DNA from: DASQPJ01 sp036268355
GTDB taxonomy: Bacteria; Actinomycetota; Actinomycetes; Sporichthyales; Sporichthyaceae
DNA length: 33,558 nt
Direction: 5' to 3'
NCBI GenBank assembly: GCA_036268355.1
Contig: DATAUG010000181.1
Location: 1-33,558 of the forward strand
The notes under the pieces were generated by a model. The model worked only from the letters and a program-made list of their open reading frames with translations. It did no database searches and was not told where the DNA came from. The translations under genes and the position numbers were made by a program. Every line of letters begins with the position of its first letter. Position 1 is the first letter of the stretch. Shown here piece after piece: positions 1 to 8,295 of the stretch.

Positions 1-1335
1 GCCCCGGTTCCGCTCCTGGCCTACGACGAGAGCGGGAGCCCGCAACTGGTCCCGAACCTCGAGGCCTATATCAAGGCGAAAGCCGGCCTGCCCAAGCCCA
101 TGCCGAAGGCAGACCTCAAGCCTGAGACCCCCGGCGTCGGCTCGGTCTGGGAAGACACCCAGATGGAGCTGTACGCCGAGAAGGACAAGCCGGGCGCAGC
201 GACTGAGATCGACCCCACGACCTGGAAGGTCGTGCGCAAGCTCGCGGCTCCGGACATCGACATGAACAACCCGCACAACATGTGGACCGACAAGGACGAG
301 AAGTACCTCTACCAGACCGAGTGGTTCAGCCACTGGGTCAACGTGTTCGACATGAAGACCTTCAAGCTCATCCGCCGGTTCGACGTCGGGCCCTCACCGA
401 CCCACGTGATGACCCGCACCGACAACGACATGTTGCACGTAGCTCTCAGTGGTAGCGACGGGATCAGGGAGCTCCTGCCAGGGGCAACCGGACTCAACCG
501 CCGGCTCCCGACCGGCAACCCCGACGAGCCGCTCGCGCTCCCGCACGCGCACTGGATGTCCGGCGATGCCAAGTGGATGATCGCCCCGAACCAAGCCCTC
601 TACAACGCCTCGGTCCTGGACATCAAGAAGGGCACGTTCCGTCACGAGGAAACCGGTGAGTACCCCATCGCGACCGGCATGACCGCCGACAGCAAGAAGG
701 GCTACTACGCCGACATTCTCGGCCAGAGCATTTCCTGCATCGACAACGCGCCGGACGGCAAAGACTGTGTCGCCGACGACGGCACCCTGGTCCACCACAA
801 AGAGATCGACCTGTGGGGGAACTACAACCCGCTGACCGGCCCCACCGGTGGTGGCGGCTTCAGCGGCCTGCCCATCCAGATCGCCTGCGCACCGGACAAC
901 TCCGGTTGCGCCGTCGTCGGCATCTTCGCAACCCCCAACGTCACGGTCTTCGACCCGAAGACAGACAAGATCACCGGGTACCTGCCCTGCGTCCCCGGGT
1001 GTCACGGGATTAACTTCGGGGCCAAGAAGGGCGGCGGCTACTACGCCTACGTCTCCAGCAAGTTCGCCAACATCATGGAGGTCCTCGATCTAGACCCCAA
1101 CGGCACCGGTCACCCGAACGATGCCAAGCTCGTGGGTCGGATCCTCCTCGACGCGGACAGCGCCACGACGACGGACGCCTCGATCTCAGGCCTGTCAGGC
1201 ATGGGTGGCCAGGGCATCATCGGTTTCCCGCTCGCCTACGAGGGTTGGGTCGAGCACGCACCGCACAACGAGATCAACGACCAGTTGACCTGCAAGCAGC
1301 GTCATCCGCTCACCTTTGCGAAGGCCTGCAAGTGA
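1..1335 (+). CDS. YncE/YVTN-like beta-propeller protein, 5' end missing
   Basis: The frame is open from the first base, so the N-terminus lies outside the window; 444 codons are visible up to TGA. The protein shows repeating units of the beta-propeller type, such as 'VFDMKTFKLIRRFDVG' and 'VTVFDPKTDKITGYLP', each an outer strand followed by a turn. Histidines recur in similar positions (NPHN, PTHV, PHAH, GCHG), which is reminiscent of metal-site propellers such as nitrous oxide reductase or the methanethiol oxidase/selenium-binding family; that resemblance is inference, not a family assignment. Cysteines occur in pairs, suggesting an exported protein, but the signal peptide would be off-window. 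A strong hairpin follows the stop. It may relate to the multicopper oxidase 4.3 kb downstream. The coding call is secure; the function is unknown. Confidence 0.85.
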   Translation, partial: APVPLLAYDESGSPQLVPNLEAYIKAKAGLPKPMPKADLKPETPGVGSVWEDTQMELYAEKDKPGAATEIDPTTWKVVRKLAAPDIDMNNPHNMWTDKDEKYLYQTEWFSHWVNVFDMKTFKLIRRFDVGPSPTHVMTRTDNDMLHVALSGSDGIRELLPGATGLNRRLPTGNPDEPLALPHAHWMSGDAKWMIAPNQALYNASVLDIKKGTFRHEETGEYPIATGMTADSKKGYYADILGQSISCIDNAPDGKDCVADDGTLVHHKEIDLWGNYNPLTGPTGGGGFSGLPIQIACAPDNSGCAVVGIFATPNVTVFDPKTDKITGYLPCVPGCHGINFGAKKGGGYYAYVSSKFANIMEVLDLDPNGTGHPNDAKLVGRILLDADSATTTDASISGLSGMGGQGIIGFPLAYEGWVEHAPHNEINDQLTCKQRHPLTFAKACK

Positions 1336-1391
1336 GCTGATCGAATCTGATCGATCCTGCCGCGCCTGACGCGGGGCAGCATCAGCAGAGG

Positions 1392-1425
1392 CGGGCAGGG
1401 GATGGACACGTCCATCCCCTGCCCG
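1392..1425 (+). terminator. Rho-independent terminator of the beta-propeller gene
   Basis: A perfect inverted repeat has 16-nt arms at 1392-1407 and 1410-1425 (core GGGGATGGA/TCCATCCCC). It starts 57 bases after the stop and is followed by the T-rich TTCGTTT. The next gene has its own leader, so this separates the two transcription units. Confidence 0.75.
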
Positions 1426-1682
1426 TTCGTTTGCCGGAAGATCCTCGAGGAGCACCCGCCCGCGGACCGGATGCCCGAGATCGAGGCTACGGTCGGGGGC
1501 TGTCCCCGCCGAGGCATCGAGCCCCGTCGAGGACCGATCCGGACCCCGGCGCAATGTCGGTCGAAGGGGTCCGATGCGTCGGTTCTGCCCGGGTCAATGT
1601 CTAGGTTTCGTGGGCACCGACCGGGTAGAGTCTGGCAAACACGCTGCCACGTCAGCACGGCTACCAGGTGAGCTAGGGGCCC

Positions 1683-2762
1683 ATGAATCGGCCAGCCCGC
1701 GCAGGTCTCCTGGCACTGAGCATACTCGCGGCCGCCGTCCCCACCTCCGCGGCGTCAACCGGACCGATCGACTTGACGTCCGAGTCGATCCCCGCGACGT
1801 TCCACGTCGTCAACACAAACACCTCCAAGGTGCCGTGCCAGTCCGACGGGCGCGCCTATGACGTCGTCGGCCACCTCACCGGGCCGCGTTCGCTGCTCCG
1901 GAACGGCCCGATGACGGCCGCGACGCTGTACCTGCACGGTGACGGCTTCGACGAGAGTCTCTGGCGCTACCAGCGGATGCCGGGCTACGACTACGCGACC
2001 GAGATGTCGCAGTGGGGCCTGATCTCGGTGACCATCACCCGCCTCGGCTACCCGGGCAGCGGCAAGCCCGACGGGAACAAGATCTGTCTGGGCAGCGAGG
2101 CCGACGTCGCGCACCAGATCGTCGAAGAGCTGCGCACCGGCAAGTACGAACTGCATCGGCCGGACGGCCACAACCGGACCACCGCCGGTATGCCCATCCA
2201 ACGGATCGCCCTGGCAGGCCATTCGACGTCCGGCTTTGTCGCGATGGCCGAGGCTTACTCTTACACGGACCTCGACGGCCTGATCGTGGTGTCCTCGGGG
2301 GAGTTCGTCTCCCCACGGGTGCCGGCGGCTGTGTCCGAACAACAGGCGCGCTGCGCCTCCAGCGATGACGGGTACGCGCTGATCGAGGGCACCGACGAGG
2401 AAGCCGCACGGGATTTCTTCCACGACGCCGACCCGGCGGTGGTCGCCGACACCGTCGTGCACCGCCCGCGGGATTCGTGCGGCGGGGTGCTGAGCTCCCC
2501 GGTCGACGTGATCGCCGACGCGGCCCTGATCCGCACGATTCGCATCCCGGTCCTGGTGATTGCCGGCGAGGACGATGCCTTCTTCCCGGACCCGGAATCG
2601 GAGGGGAAGTTGTTCCGCGGCAGCCAGGACGTCGAGGCTTCCCGGCTGGAGGACACCGGCCACGCGATCACCCTGGGTTACTCTGCCCGGGTGTTCCGCG
2701 CGGTGATGGCCGAGTGGCTTTTCGACCACCTCATCGACAAGCCCATCGGCAAGAACTTCTAG
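1683..2762 (+). CDS. Secreted alpha/beta hydrolase
   Basis: The 359-residue protein opens with a signal peptide (basic MNRPAR, hydrophobic residues 8-19, likely cleavage after TSAAS). The alpha/beta-hydrolase fold is indicated by 'ATLYLHGDGFDES' near residue 80 (oxyanion strand and HG), a nucleophile elbow AGHSTSG with Ser181, an acid at Asp297 or Asp298 in VIAGEDDAFF, and His327 in EDTGHA. The elbow is G-H-S-T-S, so the final Gly of the usual GxSxG is Ser. Two or more Cys pairs suggest disulfides outside the cell. Substrate cannot be named; lipase, esterase or peptidase-like activity are all possible. It stands alone between a terminator and an opposing gene. ATG 1683 is the first codon giving a proper signal peptide. 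Confidence 0.85.
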   Translation: MNRPARAGLLALSILAAAVPTSAASTGPIDLTSESIPATFHVVNTNTSKVPCQSDGRAYDVVGHLTGPRSLLRNGPMTAATLYLHGDGFDESLWRYQRMPGYDYATEMSQWGLISVTITRLGYPGSGKPDGNKICLGSEADVAHQIVEELRTGKYELHRPDGHNRTTAGMPIQRIALAGHSTSGFVAMAEAYSYTDLDGLIVVSSGEFVSPRVPAAVSEQQARCASSDDGYALIEGTDEEAARDFFHDADPAVVADTVVHRPRDSCGGVLSSPVDVIADAALIRTIRIPVLVIAGEDDAFFPDPESEGKLFRGSQDVEASRLEDTGHAITLGYSARVFRAVMAEWLFDHLIDKPIGKNF

Positions 2763-2812
2763 CCGTCCACGGCCGGAACGGCCCTGCATGAGCCCGCGGT
2801 TGAGGTGACCAC

Positions 2813-4423
2813 TCATTGCGTGGGGCCGGCCAGGGCGCGTGTGGCGGCAAGAGCGAGACGTCCGCTGGTGCGGGAACGCATTGCGGCACGCGCCGCGTTC
2901 GCTCCGCATGCGCCGTGTACTCCGCCGCCCGGGTGGGCCGAGGCCGACGCAAGAAAGAGTCCGGCGATGTGTGTCTCGGGCCGGCCGAGTCCGGGCGTGG
3001 GCCGGAAGATCAATTGTTGGTACAGGTCGCTGGTCCCGCCGTTGAGGCAACCGTCAACCAAGTTGGCGTTCGCGGCTTCCAGGTCCGCCGGGAAGGCGAT
3101 GTGTCGGCCCATCACCAGGTCGCGGAATCCTGGCGCGAACTGCTCGACACGCGCCTCGATCCGGTCGAGGAAGCCGCGGCGCACGGTGGGCTCACCCCAG
3201 CCGCCGGACAACACGCCGGCCGAGTCGCCGCGCGGGCGGGCCGGTACGTGGGTGTAGGCCCACGCCGACTCGGTACCTGCCGGCGAGCGGGAGGGATCAG
3301 CAGTGGTCATCTGGCCGAACAACAAGAAGGGCTCGGCGGGCAGGAGTCCCAGTGCCAGGGAATGCGCGAAGCGGGACATGTCGTCGAGCCCGCCGCCCAG
3401 GTGCACGGTCCCGGCTCCGGCCACGTCGGTGTTGGTCCACGGGACCGGGCCGGACAACGCCCAGTCGACCTTCACGGTGGCGTCGTCCCAGGCGAAACGT
3501 TCCAGGTCCCCGCGCAGCCGGGCCGGCACCAACCCGCCGTCGAGCAGATCCAGGTAGAGGGCCGGCGCCGAGACATCGGCCAGCACGGCACGACCAGCCC
3601 TGAGCGTTTCCCCGCCACACCGGACGCCGATCGCACGCCCGTCGCGGACCAACACCTGACTCACCGGTGATCCGCACTGCACTCGTCCGCCCGCGGACTG
3701 CAAACGCCGCACCAACGCGGCGCTCAACGCCCCCGCGCCACCTGCCGGGACGGGGAACCCGACCGTCTGACCCAGCATCGCCAGCAACCAACCGAACACG
3801 GCACTGCCGGCCGCCTCCGGACCAAGATCGGTGTGCAAGGCGTTCCCGGCCAGCAGCAGCGCGGCGCCCTGGCCGTGAAAGCTCTCCAGGGCGAACCGGC
3901 GCACCGAGAGCGTGGCGAACCTGGCGAAGCGCAGGCCGTCGCGAACCCCAAGCCGCCGGGCCAGTCCGACGCCGGCCCGCAGGGGCGGGAATGGGGTCAT
4001 CAAGGTCTGCACCAGCCAGGGGGCCAGATCCTGCCATCGGCTGACCTCGCCCTGCCAGGCCGCGGCATCCCGGGAATCGAATTCGGCCACCGACCGGCTG
4101 GTCGTGGCCAGATCCCGGCTCAGCAGCGCGGTCCGCCCGTCAAGCAGGGGATGGGCCAGCACCGAGGGTGCATGGCACCAGGACAGCCCGTGCCCTTCCA
4201 GGTGCAGGTCCCGGAGCACCGAGGAACCCACCGCCAACGGATAGAACGAACTGAAAAGATCGCTGACGAAACCCGTGGCCGTGACTTCGGCGCTCTTCAC
4301 CGCCCCGCCGGGCGCGTCCTGGGCTTCCAACACCAACACTTCCCAGCCGGCGTCGGCGAGCAGGTTCGCGGCAACCAGGCCGTTGGGCCCGGACCCGATG
4401 ACGATCGCGTCAACTGCACTCAC
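2813..4423 (-). CDS. Phytoene-desaturase-like FAD/NAD(P) oxidoreductase
   Basis: The 536-residue protein begins with a Rossmann dinucleotide site, IVIGSGPNGLVAAN (residues 8-21), followed by VLEAQDAPGGAVKS, the CrtI/PYROXD2 signature. The C-terminal FAD motif HPGGGVHGACGANAA lies near residue 500. Length and both ends fit the family of phytoene dehydrogenase-related amine oxidases. No phytoene synthase or other carotenoid gene is nearby, so a carotenoid role is not supported; many relatives have unknown substrates. The GTG start at 4423 has an AGGA seven bases upstream. The gene converges with the secreted hydrolase (50-bp gap). Confidence 0.9.
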   Translation of the reverse strand: MSAVDAIVIGSGPNGLVAANLLADAGWEVLVLEAQDAPGGAVKSAEVTATGFVSDLFSSFYPLAVGSSVLRDLHLEGHGLSWCHAPSVLAHPLLDGRTALLSRDLATTSRSVAEFDSRDAAAWQGEVSRWQDLAPWLVQTLMTPFPPLRAGVGLARRLGVRDGLRFARFATLSVRRFALESFHGQGAALLLAGNALHTDLGPEAAGSAVFGWLLAMLGQTVGFPVPAGGAGALSAALVRRLQSAGGRVQCGSPVSQVLVRDGRAIGVRCGGETLRAGRAVLADVSAPALYLDLLDGGLVPARLRGDLERFAWDDATVKVDWALSGPVPWTNTDVAGAGTVHLGGGLDDMSRFAHSLALGLLPAEPFLLFGQMTTADPSRSPAGTESAWAYTHVPARPRGDSAGVLSGGWGEPTVRRGFLDRIEARVEQFAPGFRDLVMGRHIAFPADLEAANANLVDGCLNGGTSDLYQQLIFRPTPGLGRPETHIAGLFLASASAHPGGGVHGACGANAARAAMRSRTSGRLALAATRALAGPTQ

Positions 4424-5207
4424 GACCTGATCCTGCCCCCGTGGGATCTGCGCAAGGAACCCCCAGCCCGACCCGCCGGGCGCCTAACCCGGCTCGGGTT
4501 CCCAGTCGGCGCGCAGCGGACCGATGACTTCATGGAGGCGGTCTCAGCACCGCGAGACCGTCGACCGGCTGACCCGGAACACGCCGGCGGTGCATCGAGT
4601 TATTTCTTGTCCAACCCGGTCGTGTGATCGAAATGCTGTCCCCCGGCTTCGTGGTTTGTCGTCGAGAAACACGCCACGATATTTCTGTCGGGCCGATTCT
4701 ACTGTGCCGCGACCTGGGCCTTCTCGAGACCAGACAGAAGTTCACCGGCGCCCCAGTGAATAGCCCGGCCGTAGAAATAGGTGACAACGAACAGGTAGTC
4801 CAGTCGTCCCGTCACGGTGCACGGGAATCCAAACCGCCTTTGAAGGTCTGTTTACATCTTCGGAACTTTACGGACCACTGGGTGCAACCAGCGCCAGTTG
4901 TACTGGGCCGCATCGGCGGGATGGCGAGATCGGTTTCCATCATCGCACAGGCGCCTGGTAACGGGTTCCGATCGGAGGTGGCATGCAGTAGCCCTTGTCG
5001 GTCCCCGCGACGGCACGTCGACCGGCCGTTGTTATTGTGATCTGGATGGTGCGCCACCCCGACGGTTCCATTTCGGAATCAAAGTGCGGGTAGGGTGGGC
5101 GCGGCCTCCGCGACCCATTTCCAGTCGACGTAAATATGGCCACACCGCGGTCGGTTCCTACCGGGCCACTGCCCGGGGCGCGCCCCGCTCGCGCAGAGAG
5201 GGAACGC
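4424..5207. other. Long intergenic stretch with no recognisable gene
   Basis: About 780 bases upstream of both the FAD oxidoreductase (leftward) and the small ORFs (rightward). Base composition is clearly less G+C-rich than in neighbouring genes, and no frame on either strand shows the G/C third-position bias of the surrounding genes. A small hairpin AACCCG-GCT-CGGGTT lies at 4486-4500. I see no tRNA, riboswitch or convincing coding sequence. It may be decayed coding sequence or a large regulatory region. Confidence 0.5.
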
Positions 5208-5243
5208 GATGCATTTGACGGGACTGATGCATTTGACGGGACT
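5208..5243 (+). repeat. Exact 18-bp tandem duplication
   Basis: GATGCATTTGACGGGACT occurs twice without a gap (5208-5225 and 5226-5243). Each copy contains TTTGACG. The duplication is in frame with the ORF starting at 5209, giving the repeated hexapeptide MHLTGL. Confidence 0.9.
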
Positions 5244-5337
5244 GGAGAAAGAGAACGCCAGAGTTTCAACCCGAGCGTTCAAGACGCTGGGGCAGCCCGT
5301 GATCGACACCGCTATGTCCATCAGTCGCTGCGAGTGA
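5209..5337 (+). CDS. Possible 42-residue ORF with duplicated MHLTGL
   Basis: ATG 5209 follows a purine-rich AGAGAGGGAA with about six bases between, a good ribosome site. The product starts MHLTGLMHLTGLEKENARV and ends SISRCE. It resembles no family I know. Third-position G/C is about three quarters, lower than the neighbouring genes, so coding is uncertain. Its TGA overlaps the ATG of the next small ORF by one base (TGATG), which would allow coupled translation. The alternative is that the tandem repeat is regulatory DNA and the ORF is chance. Confidence 0.3.
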   Translation: MHLTGLMHLTGLEKENARVSTRAFKTLGQPVIDTAMSISRCE

Positions 5338-5525
5338 TGCACAACTTCGACGTGGACATGCCGATGACCGACCATGCAGACACCGCCTCGGCCCTGATGC
5401 GGCCGGCCCGGCCACCGGGACGCCTTTCGACCAGGCCGGGCGGACACGCGCCGGACAACACCTGGACCGCGGAGTTCACTTGCCGGCAGCACCACCCACA
5501 CACCTTCGCGACGGTTTACCGGTAA
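5337..5525 (+). CDS. Possible 62-residue small protein upstream of the multicopper oxidase
   Basis: This frame begins MHNFDVDMPMTDHADT and ends RQHHPHTFATVYR; it is rich in His, Asp and Met. About 85 percent of its codons end in G or C, which is more like the real genes around it than the rest of this intergenic region. Its ATG overlaps the stop of the preceding small ORF, and it ends 104 bases before the multicopper oxidase. The His/Met/Asp content would suit metal binding, but that is inference. The same frame is open further upstream to 5136, so the start is not certain. Confidence 0.35.
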   Translation: MHNFDVDMPMTDHADTASALMRPARPPGRLSTRPGGHAPDNTWTAEFTCRQHHPHTFATVYR

Positions 5526-5629
5526 CAACGGAAAGCCCGACCGGGCAACGTAACTGATGCTTCGTCACAATCCCCGGGGCCCCACGGGGCCGCGCAACGC
5601 CCTCTGCCACCCCATGGAAGGACCCCCCA

Positions 5630-6790
5630 ATGCCGCACGCCAACGGTTCCGGTAGGCACTCCCGCGCCGGTCGTCCGGTCCGGCACGCCGGATCGCCGGT
5701 CAGTCGCGCCGGGCGGCGGATGGGCGCCCTGGCCGCGGTGGTCACCCTCGGCGTAGCCGCCGTCGGCGGCCATCTGGGGTCCGGCACGAACTCCCTGGCC
5801 ACCCACACCCTGACCGTGCAGCGCCCGTTGGCCGGACCCACCCCCACACCGGCCCCGGCCTTCGGCGACGCCCCCGAGCTGGCCCGCCCGATCCTCGGAC
5901 CGGACGCCCAGAACACGAAGAACCTCGGCGACGGCACCAAGCTGGCCGCCTGGCGGGTGATCAAGAACGTCAAGGTCTTCGACCTACGCCTGGCCCAGAT
6001 CGACGACTACGAGGTCGCCCCCGGGGTCAAGCGCAAGGCCATGGGGATCAACGGACTGGTCCCCGGCCCCACCATCCGGGTCAACCAGGGCGAACGGGTC
6101 CGGATCATCGTCCACAACGACCTGACCGAACCCAGCTCCATCCACTGGCACGGCATGGACCTGCCAAACGACATGGACGGGGTCCCGGGCATCACCCAGC
6201 AGGAGATCGCCCCCGGCGCCACCTACACCTACGAGTGGACCGCCATCAGCGCCGGCACGCACTGGTACCACTCCCACATGGGCGGCGAGCAGGAAGGGAG
6301 CGGGATCTACGGCGCCCTCGAGGTAGTCCCCATCAGCGACGACATCGCCGCCGACCGCGACTACACCCTCCTCTTTGCCGACGGCCCGCTCGGCTTCTTG
6401 GTCAACGGCAAGGCGTTCCCGGCCAGCGTCCGCATGCCGGCCCGCATCGGGGAACGGGTCCACATCCGGCTGATCGGGCCCGGACCCGACCTGATCCATT
6501 CCATCCACCTGCACGGCGGGTTCTTCCAGGTCGTCGCCCAGGACGGCCACCGGCTACCGGTCCCCTACGAGGCCGACACCGTCGTGCTCGGCGTCGGGCA
6601 GACCTACGACCTGATCTGGGTGCCCACCCGTGTCGGGCACTGGATGATCCACTGCCACATTTTCGCCCACTCCGAGGGCAAGCGCGGCATGTCGGGCATG
6701 GTCACCTTCTTCGACGTCTACCCCGCCGACGGTGCGGCCGCCCCCGCCATACCTCGCACCGGCGAGGTGACCCGCAACCGCGAGCAGTAG
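5630..6790 (+). CDS. Two-domain multicopper oxidase
   Basis: The 386-residue protein has an Arg-rich N-region and one hydrophobic segment (about 31-47), so it is exported or anchored; a Pro/Thr-rich linker follows. Domain 1 carries HWHG (172-175) and HWYHSH (211-216). Domain 2 carries HSIHLHG (290-296) and HCHIFAHSEGKRGM (341-354), giving the type 1 copper Cys342 with likely axial Met354. All type 2/3 histidine motifs are present. Size, two cupredoxin domains and a T1 site only in domain 2 fit the small-laccase/2dMCO group, which works as a trimer. Substrate could be Cu(I), phenolics or nitrite-like molecules. The MHLTGL repeat and two small ORFs lie upstream; an HTH gene and a cupredoxin-like gene follow on the same strand. 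No clear CsoR/CueR operator was seen. Confidence 0.92.
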   Translation: MPHANGSGRHSRAGRPVRHAGSPVSRAGRRMGALAAVVTLGVAAVGGHLGSGTNSLATHTLTVQRPLAGPTPTPAPAFGDAPELARPILGPDAQNTKNLGDGTKLAAWRVIKNVKVFDLRLAQIDDYEVAPGVKRKAMGINGLVPGPTIRVNQGERVRIIVHNDLTEPSSIHWHGMDLPNDMDGVPGITQQEIAPGATYTYEWTAISAGTHWYHSHMGGEQEGSGIYGALEVVPISDDIAADRDYTLLFADGPLGFLVNGKAFPASVRMPARIGERVHIRLIGPGPDLIHSIHLHGGFFQVVAQDGHRLPVPYEADTVVLGVGQTYDLIWVPTRVGHWMIHCHIFAHSEGKRGMSGMVTFFDVYPADGAAAPAIPRTGEVTRNREQ

Positions 6791-6819
6791 TGAGCGAGCG
6801 CGGCGAGCGAACCGATGCC

Positions 6820-6864
6820 ACGGTGCACGCCACATTCGGTGTGCACCGTCAGACGACGGTGCAC
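6820..6864 (+). promoter_or_regulatory. Three copies of ACGGTGCAC, forming dyads before the HTH gene
   Basis: ACGGTGCAC is present at 6820-6828 (+), 6841-6849 (-) and 6856-6864 (+). The last two form a perfect 10-bp dyad, GTGCACCGTC-AGAC-GACGGTGCAC, ending two bases before the GTG of the HTH gene and covering its ribosome site. The first two form an alternative 9-bp dyad. Such alternating pairings fit either an autoregulatory operator or an RNA switch between terminator and ribosome-site hairpin. Confidence 0.5.
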
Positions 6865-6866
6865 CG

Positions 6867-7697
6867 GTGAGCGAGAATTCCCCCGGGCTGTTGGCCCGGG
6901 TGGGGGTGCGCGACGCGCGCAGCCTCCCGGCTGCCGCGCGCGATCAATTGCGCCGCGAGGTGGTCCTCGCCGTTCGCGACGGCATGACCCGCCTGGAGGC
7001 CGCCCGCCGGTTCGGTGTCTCCCGGCGGACCGTCGGCATCTGGAGCCGCACGTTCCATACCGGCAACCAGCCCGCCATGCGGGACCGTGCGGACGCGCTG
7101 CCGGCGGCGACGCACTCGGTCCTCACCGTCGAGCAGGAATGGACGCTGCTGCGGCTGATGCGTGCCGCGCTGCCATCGCAGCTGGGCCTGGACGGGCATC
7201 TGTGGACCCGCCGCAGCGTAGCCGAGATCATCCGGATCGAAACCGGTCATCCCCTCGACGCGGCCGGGGTCGACCACTACCTGACCCGCTGGTCCCTGGC
7301 CTCACGGGCGATCCGTGACCCGCGCCCCGACGGCGTCGCGCCGCGTACCGTCATGTTGAGCTGCCACGCCATCACCCCGCCCGGCACATCGCAGTCGGTT
7401 CACTCACCGGTGTCGGCCGAGGTCTGGCCGGTCCTCGTCGCGGAATCCGGGAACAACGCGATCCACTTCCGCCTCGCGGCCGCGCCCGTCGACCAAGCCG
7501 GCGCCCGGGCCTTCGGGCGCCACCTCGCCCAACAACACACCCGACCGATCACCTTGCACGTCTGGCGTTGGCCGGACACCGAACACCACGTCCTCCGCGC
7601 CTGGCAGGACGATCCGGGCCCCGGCCTGGTGATCGCCGCGGCCTCTGACGGACAATTCACGACCGATCGTGACAGCGGATGTGCGCCGGCCCGGTAA
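6867..7697 (+). CDS. IS630-transposase-derived HTH protein with no catalytic triad
   Basis: Residues about 20-130 match the two DNA-binding domains of IS630-type transposases: LRREVVLAVRDGMTRLEAAR, FGVSRRTVGIW, then QLGLDGHLWTRRSVAEII and a second helical unit ending YLTRW. The C-terminal half is a shrunken, altered catalytic core. The segment holding the first Asp (family WGDE) is missing, and where the family reads LVVDGHP this protein reads LHVWRWP, so the second Asp is Trp. There is no DDE triad and no third-Glu region; 276 residues is shorter than active relatives. The frame is intact with strong codon bias, which argues for a retained DNA-binding protein rather than a decaying insertion sequence. 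GTG 6867 is used, 76 bases after the oxidase stop, directly behind the ACGGTGCAC repeats. A role as regulator of the copper genes is inference. Confidence 0.75.
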   Translation: MSENSPGLLARVGVRDARSLPAAARDQLRREVVLAVRDGMTRLEAARRFGVSRRTVGIWSRTFHTGNQPAMRDRADALPAATHSVLTVEQEWTLLRLMRAALPSQLGLDGHLWTRRSVAEIIRIETGHPLDAAGVDHYLTRWSLASRAIRDPRPDGVAPRTVMLSCHAITPPGTSQSVHSPVSAEVWPVLVAESGNNAIHFRLAAAPVDQAGARAFGRHLAQQHTRPITLHVWRWPDTEHHVLRAWQDDPGPGLVIAAASDGQFTTDRDSGCAPAR

Positions 7698-7823
7698 GGG
7701 CTGTGAATCCGCTACGTAGCAGGCGAAATCCCGCCACCGCGGGACATCTGCGCGGTTCGATCACCGTTTGGGTGACCCGACGGATCATCCGAACGGACGA
7801 ACTGCGACCAAGGGGGAATCTCC

Positions 7824-8279
7824 ATGATTCACATCTCGAAAACCGTGCGTCGATCAGCCGCGATCGGAGCCGGCGCGGTGCTGCTGATGGGCAGCCTGGC
7901 AGCGTGCGGAAGCTCGAGCGACACCGTTGCCTCGACGGCGGCGGGCGGCACCACAACCGGTTCCGGCGCCGACACCGGTTCGGCCGCACCGGCCGCAACC
8001 GCGACCCCGGCCCCGGCCCCGGCCCCGGCCCCGGCGAAGCTGCAGATCAAGAAGAACGCGGTTTCACCCGCGAAGCTGACGGTCACTCCCGGCGAGAAGG
8101 TTCAGATCGTCAACTCGGACTCGGTCGCGCACGAGTTGGTCGACTCCAAGGACAAGATCTCCAGCGGGAACATCAAGACCGACTCCACCGGCGCTCTCAC
8201 CGCGCCCGCCAAGGCCGGTACCTTCAAGCTCATCGACCCGAACCACTCCGGCACCAAGCTCACGCTGGTCGTCAGCTGA
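7824..8279 (+). CDS. Cupredoxin-like lipoprotein with altered copper ligands
   Basis: The 151-residue protein has a lipobox (GSLAAC, Cys about 27), a Ser/Thr/Gly/Ala linker with (Pro-Ala) repeats, and a C-terminal cupredoxin-type beta-sandwich of about 80 residues. A first ligand His is visible in SVAHELVD. In place of the normal C-x-x-H-x-x-M loop near the end it has KLIDPNHSGTKL: the His is kept, but the Cys and Met positions are not. It therefore should not form a normal blue copper centre. The start is supported by AAGGGGG about nine bases upstream. A hairpin terminator follows. It sits on the same strand as the multicopper oxidase, suggesting a related extracytoplasmic metal or redox role. 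Confidence 0.8.
   Translation: MIHISKTVRRSAAIGAGAVLLMGSLAACGSSSDTVASTAAGGTTTGSGADTGSAAPAATATPAPAPAPAPAKLQIKKNAVSPAKLTVTPGEKVQIVNSDSVAHELVDSKDKISSGNIKTDSTGALTAPAKAGTFKLIDPNHSGTKLTLVVS
8005..8034 (+). repeat. Five CCCCGG hexamers encoding a Pro-Ala linker
   Basis: CCCCGG is repeated five times without interruption inside the lipoprotein gene, giving the PAPAPAPAP spacer between the lipid anchor and the cupredoxin-like domain. It is a likely site of length variation in steps of two residues. Confidence 0.85.
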
Positions 8280-8295
8280 ACCAGCTTCTGATCGG

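Noticed and set aside
1402..1671. 89-codon + strand frame
   Set aside because: Begins inside the terminator hairpin and has no ribosome site or recognisable motif.
1755..3050. 431-codon open frame on the - strand
   Set aside because: Antisense of the secreted hydrolase and overlaps the FAD oxidoreductase end; Arg/Gly-rich shadow.
4624..5040. 138-codon + strand frame in the long intergenic region
   Set aside because: Poor third-position bias, no ribosome site and no motif; ends HVDRPLLL, which only superficially resembles a leader peptide.
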